This document shows positions 56,801-64,000 of a stretch of 64,000 bases of DNA, in pieces. The notes under the pieces were generated by a model. It was not told the DNA's origin. It saw only the letters and a program-made list of their open reading frames with translations, and ran no database searches. Origin of the DNA: Pseudopyrenochaeta lycopersici. Taxonomy: Eukaryota > Ascomycota > Dothideomycetes > Pleosporales > Pseudopyrenochaetaceae. Both the position numbers and the translations under genes were made by a program. Position 1 is the stretch's first letter. Each line of letters begins with the position of its first letter. The DNA lies in NCBI GenBank assembly GCA_003313425.1, contig NHZP01000013.1, positions 1,398,225 to 1,462,224 of the forward strand, read 5' to 3'.

Positions 56801-58950
56801 TAAGCTGCTTATACAGATAAACTCTTTATCTAAGAGGTCTAATAACGTCTTCTTTAGTACTAAGAGTTTATCTCTTAATATTACGTAGAGAGGTCTGTAT
56901 AGTATCTCTAGCTTCTGTCTATTCTTCTCTTCTAACTCTATTACGTAGTCTTATTATAGGCCTTACTATAGGAGTAGCTTATTACCTTCTTTAGGTAGAA
57001 ATATCTTTAGATAAAGTCGTACGTAAGCTAGTAGGGTGTTATATATTTCCTGTAGTATTTTCTAGACCTTTAGGCGTAGTGCTTTCTTAATATCCCTTAG
57101 GCTTATAGTAAAGATTTAAGTCTTACTATAGCTTTATCTATAGTACTATACGTAGTGTTAGAAAGCTATAGCTAATACTAGGGTATAGCTAAAGTTTAAG
57201 GTAGCGTATTCTATACTGCGTATAGTAACCTTATATACTTTTAAGTATAGAAGTTTCTTCTCTATATTAATAACGCCTTTAATACTCTCTAACTAAGTCT
57301 TCCTAAAGATTATATTATATTAGTAAGTAGTTAGGGTAACGTACGCAGCTGCGTGCTACTATATTCCTCCTACGTCTAATAAAAATTTAGTAACGTATAA
57401 TACTATACTCTTTTATTTATTTACTCCTTTAATCTTAATAGGGAGGATCTTAATACGTAGTAAGTTTAAGTCCCTTATAAGTTTCTTAGTTAATAAATAG
57501 TAGGTGCAGTAACTATTATTAATTATAGTAGTAGCTAGTTATATAGAATTAATAATAATATTTATAGATATAGGTTTTATAGTTACTAGCTATAGTAAAA
57601 GTAACCTTATTATTTATATAGGGTTTTAGACTTATACAGGCTCTAGTATATAACTTTGTACTAGAGCTACTCTTTTCCCTTATCTAAGGAGGATAGGGAT
57701 TCTGTTACTTATTTAGTAGTTATAGATATAATCTTTATAAGTTTTATAGGTTTATTAACCTATCTTATATAATAGCCTTCTTAGCTATTTAATAACTTTA
57801 TTATATACTAGGCTACTTAGTAATTATATAGACTATACCTTAAATAGGCGCTATTCTCTTTTCTTTCTTAGACTTATTTACGTGTTCTCTAGAATTCTTT
57901 TCTAAGTTTCGCATAGAGCTAGTAAGCTCCTATAGAAGTTATCTAGTCTATCTTATTATTATCTCTTTAGGTTATTAGTTAGCTCTATATATTATACGCT
58001 TTACTTATATAGCTCTTACTTATAGTAATTTTCTTTATAGCTTTTAAATTTTCCTAGGTTACTTTAGTCTATTATATAAACTCTTTATATATTTCTCTAA
58101 ATAGTAGTTAATAACCTACTTAGGTCTTTAGTAGCTTACTATTTAAGCTACTCTTAAGATAGTTAATCTTCTAAATATAGCTTATGTTATCTAACCTAGC
58201 TTTAAGAAGCTTAAAGTTAAACGCTTAGATATAAGGGTTAAATTCTATTCTTCCTTACTTAGTTATATAGAGGTATTTAAGGGCCTTCTCTCTTACTGTA
58301 TAGTCCTTAAAGAAGTTATTAAGGTAGGACTATAGCTTAAGGAGGGATAGCGTTGCTAGCCTATTTATAAGGTTTATTATATATAAGCTAAGGGCGTTAA
58401 ACGCTTAGCCTGTTATATAAGTAATAACGTAATTTACTCTACTATTATTATCTAGGTAGGCTGTATAGTCTCTATACAGCTTTGCTTAGACCTTTATTTT
58501 CTATTAAAGATATTACTTATGCGAGCCTTTCTTAAAGACTTCTATATTTAGTAGTCTTAGTTTCCTAATCTCTTGTATAAGAGAGTCTTGCTATTCTATT
58601 AAAAAGGGGGTAGAGACTGTGCGTGCTGTCTATACACTACTTAATTTAGTAACTAAGTTCTTTAGCTCCTAAACTTAGTTCTATAATAACTTATACAGCT
58701 AGCTTTACTATTAACTAGCTAACTTATTAAGGCTGTCTTGTAAGGAGTTTACTGTTACTAATAGATCTTCTGCTAAGGGTTAGTTATTGCGTAGTTGTTA
58801 GGGGTCGTGCTGATGCAACTAGTGTTACTAAGGTGCGTGCTAGTGCAGCTAGTGTTGCTGCTGTCCTAAGGCTCCTGTTATCTACATCTAGTGCTCTTAT
58901 TATTATAGCTTGTACGCTTATTAGTTTAAGGGCCCTTAGTATATATCTAT
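53864..58950 (-). pseudogene. Gypsy element 2 gag-pol remnant with chromodomain
   Basis: Minus strand from right to left: gag (57700-58950), protease region (about 57300-57600), reverse transcriptase (about 56100-56900) with YLDNILIF at 56438-56449 (second Asp of YLDD changed to Asn), RNase H, integrase (about 54300-55700), then a chromodomain-like end (NKFYIK.EGYYNL at about 54070-54110). Gln codons are TAG/TAA. The chromodomain assigns it to the chromoviruses, whose integration is directed to heterochromatin. Confidence 0.75.
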
Positions 58951-58981
58951 TATTTTTTTAGGTTGTTAATCTTTCTCCTTA

Positions 58982-59231
58982 TGTTATAGGCGAAGAGGCC
59001 TAGCTAACGAGTGTGCATTTATCCTATACTACAGAAGGAGAAAGATAGAGAAGAGGTTACAGGTATCCTTAGAAGATATATATATATGTTCGTACGAGTA
59101 AAGAGGAACGTACTCCTCTAGCTGCTAACTTATACGAGCTGATAAGAAAAGGGGGCAGAGGAGATTAAGGAGTTCTTTCCCCGTGCGATAGTAGCGAAGC
59201 CTCTCCTGCTTAAAGGGCGCAGCCCATTACA
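58982..59231 (-). repeat. Gypsy element 2, 5' LTR
   Basis: Right-hand copy of the 250-bp repeat. It keeps several C and G bases lost in the left copy (for example CCCATTACA at its end), so the two LTRs were mutated unequally. Confidence 0.85.
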
Positions 59232-59235
59232 GAGA

Positions 59236-59896
59236 CTAATATCTAGGAGCGAGGCTCTATCTAGAAGTAACTAACTAGAATTCTTAGGCAGCTATCTAAG
59301 ATAGGCGTTAATAACAGCAAGGCGTTATTTAATAAGCTCGTCTAAAGTAGGTAGATATATCTAAAAGTAATTATATACTAGTTATTTATAGAATAAGGAG
59401 TCTACTATTTAAAGTTAATAGTATTATAATACCTTAAGAAGCATAACTAGTCTGTACAGAGTATATAACCTTACCTACTTAATTAAAATAATAATCTTTA
59501 AGTGTCCTATTAACGTAGCTTAAGGCGATTTACAGCTAATAATCTAGTGTTTCTAGATAAGTCTATCTTTAATAAGAAGTATAGTTAGTAATATAAGGCC
59601 TATAGTCCTATTAGGGACAAAAGTCGCTATGTATAAGATATTAGATAGGGTAATATATATGCGATACTACTAGCTTATACTGTAAATAGATATCTCCTAT
59701 ATACTAGTATAAAGAGAGGGTACTTTAGCTACGAGGACTTTTTAGCCTAGCTTACTAAGCAACTACTACTAACTCTACAGACTTACTATAGTAGTAAGCC
59801 TATAGTTATTATTCTAGATAAATTTAGTATTTATATAAATAATAATATCACCTGTACTATTAAGGAAGCTAGCTATATTATAAGATATCTGCTACC
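59236..59896 (+). pseudogene. Tc1/mariner-type (DDE_3) transposase fragment, RIP-mutated, cut by Gypsy element 3
   Basis: Plus strand: LRQLSKIGVNNSKALFNKLV-like N-terminal helix region near 59285-59345. Then VFLDKSIFNKK near 59545-59580 (first catalytic Asp), AYSPIRDKSRYV, NIYAILLAYTVNRYL, SYEDFLA, and IVIILDKFSIYINN near 59800-59845 (second catalytic Asp). It breaks off at 59896 before the third acidic residue, exactly where TGTTACG begins. This fold is a different superfamily branch from the pogo elements. Confidence 0.7.
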
Positions 59897-62800
59897 TGTT
59901 ACGATCCTGCTGGAACCCTGTCCCAGTGGCCCCAACTGGACCTCACAAGTATTGGACCAACAACCGAGGTCACGTGATGTGCTCAGTTGATCAGTCTAAT
60001 CAGTGACACTGAGCACACCGAGCACACTAAGCAACATGCATAACTTCTATGTATATAGATCACTACAATGAACCCTTATAGCTTATTGTGTTTAACTTAA
60101 TATTATACTCTATAGTATAGTAATAGTAATACTAATTATTGTTAACCCTTAGTACTCTTTACAGAAGCGCCCTCTTACTGTCTTAGTATTAAACCCCCCT
60201 TTTATCTAGTCCCTTACTCTATCCTAGAGAACTAACCTTGCAATCTTATTAGCTATCTTTACTAATAGCTTTTAAGATTCTTCACACTTTAAATACTCTT
60301 AAGATGAGTGACACTAAGATAGAAAACACGAACTACTATACTACTAGGCCAGGCAACGCTGTCGCTAAACTAGACCTCTTCTATAGGGATCGCTTTAAAC
60401 TCGAAGAGTAGTTACTCTAATTTAACCTCTTCTTTAAGTTTAATATAACTACTATAGACGACGACAATTAAGCAGTACTTATGTTAAGCTACATAAGAGG
60501 CGAAGCCGCCAAATAGGTAAAACCCCACCTAGTTAAGTACATAGGTGAAGGCGAGAAAACTTAAGAACTGATTACTATGTTTGAAGAGACGGGTAGATTT
60601 AAAGCATGTATGCGCTAAGCGTTTGGGCTCCTAAACGAGGCAACTATTACAGAACGCAAGGTTTAAAACATACGATAAACTAAGTCTACAGCTAACTATA
60701 CTAACAAATTTCTAGGTTACGCTAGGCAAACTAGCTAGAATAACAATACCCTGAAAACTATGTATAAACAGGGCCTGAAGGCAGACGTCTAGACTAAACT
60801 CATGCGCACGGGCATGAAGATCACGACACTGGACGACCTGATCAACGAAACTATCCAACTAGATGTAGAGCTCTATGAGCTTTGCGTGCGACTCGCGGGA
60901 CGATAACCAGGATAAATAAAGGAAGACAAGAAACCACGAAGGGACTATCGCAACAAGTCTAATAGCAGTCGCCCACGTTATTAATATTAGCTGCGAGGGT
61001 CCTAGGACATTATACGTCTAGGGGATCTAAGGTAATATATCTAGACAACCTTAATAAAGAAAAGTTAGGTAAGGGAGGAAAAAAGAAAGAAATAACCTAC
61101 TTTAACTGTAATAAGAAAGGCTATATAGCTAAGGCCTATAGGAAGAAGAATAAGGTAACTCCCTAGATTAATATAATAGTAGTAAAGAAAGAAAACAGTA
61201 ATAATAAAACATAGGTAGTTGTTATAACCTATAAGGAAGGGGCTTAAGATATAGAAACGTTACAGCTACCTCTCTTAGAACCTATTAAGAAAGGGATTCT
61301 AGGAACCTAGTATAGCAATAAGAAAGAAGAGAGTAACAGCTCCCTATCTCTAGTCAATAAAGATGCTAAGGAAGACCTTAATAATACTATAGTGCTTTTA
61401 ACTAAGGATTAAAAAAGGGAAAACTTCTAGAATTAACATTAACTAGGAACCCTAAGGCTATCTACGCCTACAGAAGCAGAAAGGATATTACAGAACTTAA
61501 CTGCTAACTACGCGCGTAATACATGTACGAAGTACAGTATATTAATACGCTAACTTTAGAAGAATAGGAAGCAGCTATAAACTAAGGAATAAGTATAATT
61601 ATCCTAGCTAAGTAAGCGATGCAAGATATGTTGCGGGAATACTACTGTTACCCTGAACATTATATAAAGGTAATATAGGAGTAAGCAGAAAAAGCTAAGG
61701 AAGTATAGCAACCTGTAAGCGTTAGGGACGTACTACAGAAACTTTAACGAGCTAGACAAATATAGGCACTAGAACCCCTAGTAGTTAAGACCCCTAAATA
61801 CGTATTATAACGCTAAATAATACTACTACTAATATAGGAAGATGCTTTCTATGTACTAAGTACTAAGAACCTAGTATAGTAAGGGTATCTTTAAATTAAT
61901 TCCTACGGCGAGATCGTGCTCACAGACAATAAGAAATAAGATATTTATACTTAGCTTAAATAATAAATATATTAGGAGGATAATAAAGAGAACGTTAACC
62001 CTAACTAGCTTCTTACAGAGGAAGAAGCTAGAGACTACTATAAGCGCGCAGAGGCGGCTTAAACCCTACATACTATGCGTAGAAGACTACAGAAACTAGT
62101 ACTAGACTACTTAATAGACCTACGTAATAAGTAATATAGTGTTATCTACTAGTCTTTCTGTACTATAGACTTATACATAATATACTACTTAAGTAAAACA
62201 GAACAGGGATACTTCCCTTACTTATTTTACTAATATAAATACTAATAGTATAACTATCCTAAAGTTAAATGTAACAACTACCTATAGGATAAGAGGACTA
62301 TCCTCTATTTTCTAGGAAACAACAACCCTGCGGCTACTATAGCGATGCAGCTAGTCTTTAATAGAGAATATAATCAGCGATAATAGCAAACGTGCCTTAA
62401 CTCTAACTGCCTTAAGTATAAAGATATTAAGATACTAAACAGATATTAGGAGGAGCCTTTTTTAGAGTCGCGCCTACTAATAGGTAAGAATTACAAACTT
62501 TATGCGCAACAGGTATATAAGGACTCCTTAAGCTAAATATTAAGCTTAACAGAAGCTAGATAAAGGCACTAGTAGATTCTAGAGCATAATAGAGCTATAT
62601 TTCTGCGCGAGTAATAGAATAAGCTAGCCTTATTCTATCGTTAAAATTAGTACTATATCTATTAACAGTAGCTGATGGATAACTAATGCTATCAGAGTCC
62701 GTAATCACACACGAAGTACAGAGCGTGTAACTTATTATCTAGAACTACAGGGAGACAATTAACCTAGACGTCTTTAGACTATCACAACATAACGTGATAC

Positions 62801-64000
62801 TAGGACTCTTATAGTTAAGAGAACATAGTCTAGAAATAGATTAGAAAAAGAAGAAGTTCTTGTTTAAATGCTGTAGAACAGACGCAACTACAAGTAAGCC
62901 TACGCTGCGGCTGAGTGCTTAGGTAGATAAGAAGATAACGATTAGGATCCTTACTTCAAATAAGGACAACCTTAAGATACAAGAGTCTGACTTAGTAGGT
63001 ACTAATAGGAGGCCTGTAGACTAATAAGCTAGAGTTAAGGAGTAAAGCGTAACTCTAGTAATACCTAACAAGTATAAAGAATACGAGTTACTCTTTTAGG
63101 AAGAGATAAGTATAAAAGCACTACCTAAGTATTAACCTTAGGATTATAAGATTATCCTATAGGAAGGAAAGTAACTAACTTTTAGCCTAATTTACAGTTT
63201 ATTAGAAAAAGAACTTCAAACCCTATAGGAATATATTAAAACGAACCTAAAGAAAGGATTTATCTAAGAATTATAATCGCTAGCAGGATACCCTATACTA
63301 TTTGTACTAAAGAAAAATAGGAAGCTAAGATTATACGTTAACTACTAGAAACTTAATAATATTACAATAAAGAATTAATACCTTCTACTAAATATAGCAG
63401 AACTACAGGATTAACTAGCTTTTATAAAAGTTTTTATAGTATTAGACTTAAGAAGAGTGTATAACCTAATTCGCATAAAGGAAGGTAAAGAATAGAAGAC
63501 TGCGTTTAGAACACGCTATAGCTACTACAAGTATACAGTAATACTCTTTAGTCTTACTAACGCACTAGCGACATGCTAGGCACTTATTAATAACATGTTA
63601 AGAGAATACCTAGATATATTTATTATCGTATACCTTAATAATATCTTCGTGTACTCTAATAATCTACAGGAATATATTAAGCACGTTAAAACAGTTCTTA
63701 CCTACTTAGGAAGATTTAGTTTACTACTTAAGCCTAAGAAATATAAGTTCTATAAAGAAGAAGTTAAATTCCTAGGATGCATAGTAAGTATATAAAGAGT
63801 AAAGATAAGTAAAGAAAAAATAAGAGTAGTAAAAGAATAGCCTAAACCTAAAATAGTTAAAGACATACAGTTATTTATAGGATTTATTAACTTTAACTAA
63901 TAGTTTATTAAAGATTTCTCTAAGAAATCTATCCTACTTACTAAACTTATAAGGAAAGAGATAAAATATAAATAAGGAAATAAATAAAAAAAGTATTCTA
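59897..64000 (+). mobile_element. Gypsy element 3 (Ty3/Gypsy), 5' part, continues past the window
   Basis: Starts with an LTR-like TGTTACGATCCTGCTGGAACC at 59897, whose first 170 bp have balanced composition. Gag follows from 60304, a zinc-knuckle remnant at 61098-61137, and reverse transcriptase at about 63180-63950. The LTR's inner end could not be fixed (probably within 60100-60300). Strong RIP in the interior. It interrupts the Tc1-type fossil. Confidence 0.8.
60304..64000 (+). pseudogene. Gypsy element 3 gag-pol remnant
   Basis: ATG at 60304 opens MSDTKIENTNYYTTRPGN. The capsid-like region runs to about 60910 (KTMYKQGLKADV, TLDDLINETIQLD). The CCHC knuckle at 61098-61137 now reads Y-x2-C-x4-Y-x4-Y, that is two Cys and the His turned to Tyr by G-to-A and C-to-T changes. 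In the reverse transcriptase the YLDD motif is YLNN at 63631-63642, in IIVYLNNIFVYS. A 66-codon ORF at 63595-63795 is only this conserved block. The window ends within the RNase H connection. Confidence 0.8.

Larger units (their letters stand above)
50662..59231 (-). mobile_element. Gypsy element 2 (Ty3/Gypsy chromovirus), both LTRs, carries element E
   Basis: Two 250-bp direct repeats, 50662-50911 and 58982-59231, start TGTTATRGGCGAAGAGGCC and end AGCCCATTACA (left copy RIP-changed to AGCCTATTATA). Pol and gag between them are on the minus strand, so the right repeat is the 5' LTR. Without the nested E the element is 6.7 kb. Gag lies about 57700-58950. Inserted in gag of Gypsy element 1; no clean target duplication (flanks AGAAC and GAGAC). 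Confidence 0.85.

Noticed and set aside
50657..59236. 5-bp target duplication of Gypsy element 2 (AGAAC / GAGAC)
   Set aside because: Three of five positions differ; RIP alone in one direction does not explain it, so no duplication is claimed.

Overview
The window looks like nuclear DNA of a filamentous ascomycete (Pezizomycotina). Genes carry short spliceosomal introns (44-59 nt) with GT(A/T)(A/T)GT-like donors and CTAAC-like branch sites. The protein families are typical of such fungi: a Zn2Cys6 regulator, a Dal5-type MFS transporter, two rhodopsin-domain membrane proteins and a beta-trefoil protein with a C-terminal membrane anchor. The repeats show repeat-induced point mutation (RIP): CpA becomes TpA, so Gln codons are now TAG/TAA and Asp codons are now Asn. 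The species cannot be named from the sequence.

Layout. Positions 1-6780 hold a RIP-mutated Ty1/Copia element (minus strand, 5' LTR at 5065-5187) that landed inside a pogo/Fot1-type transposase (plus strand). Positions 7086-12737 are a compact three-gene module: Zn2Cys6 regulator, FAD-dependent oxidoreductase and MFS transporter. The last two are divergent around a promoter with three CGG/CCG palindromes. Positions 12960-15060 hold a pogo end split by a solo LTR with a perfect target duplication, and another LTR-like sequence. At 15082-17669 a minus-strand alpha/beta hydrolase and a plus-strand zinc alcohol dehydrogenase are divergent. Positions 18715-19795 encode a beta-trefoil membrane protein whose frames do not fit together. 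Positions 20640-21300 hold a fossil of the telomere-linked RecQ-helicase-like family. Two intact multi-exon rhodopsin-domain genes lie on the minus strand (21468-22862, 7 exons; 28261-29843, 8 exons, one GC-AG intron). Positions 30300-33472 are a graveyard of pogo and Copia pieces. Positions 34105-35077 carry a three-exon gene with two similar dimeric alpha/beta-barrel-like halves.

From 35935 to the end everything is transposon. Five pogo-type DNA transposons have both ends visible (A 35935-38081, B 38101-40227, D 43043-44161, E 52022-53861, H 48285-50150). Others are broken, and three Ty3/Gypsy elements are nested with them. Element E is free of RIP stops, has a complete 466-aa DD35D transposase and near-perfect 63-bp terminal inverted repeats, so it is the youngest and may be active.

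The most striking regularity is in the pogo ends. In five families with unrelated end sequences, and in two further broken ends, the terminal repeat is a short 8-11 bp tip followed by two (once three) tandem copies of a family-specific 17-bp unit. The unit length equals that of the CENP-B box, and these transposases carry CENP-B-like helix-turn-helix domains.

The host genes suggest a small inducible uptake-and-oxidation module (regulator, transporter, flavoenzyme; perhaps hydrolase and dehydrogenase) in a gene island bordered by RIP-mutated, possibly subtelomeric, repeat DNA.
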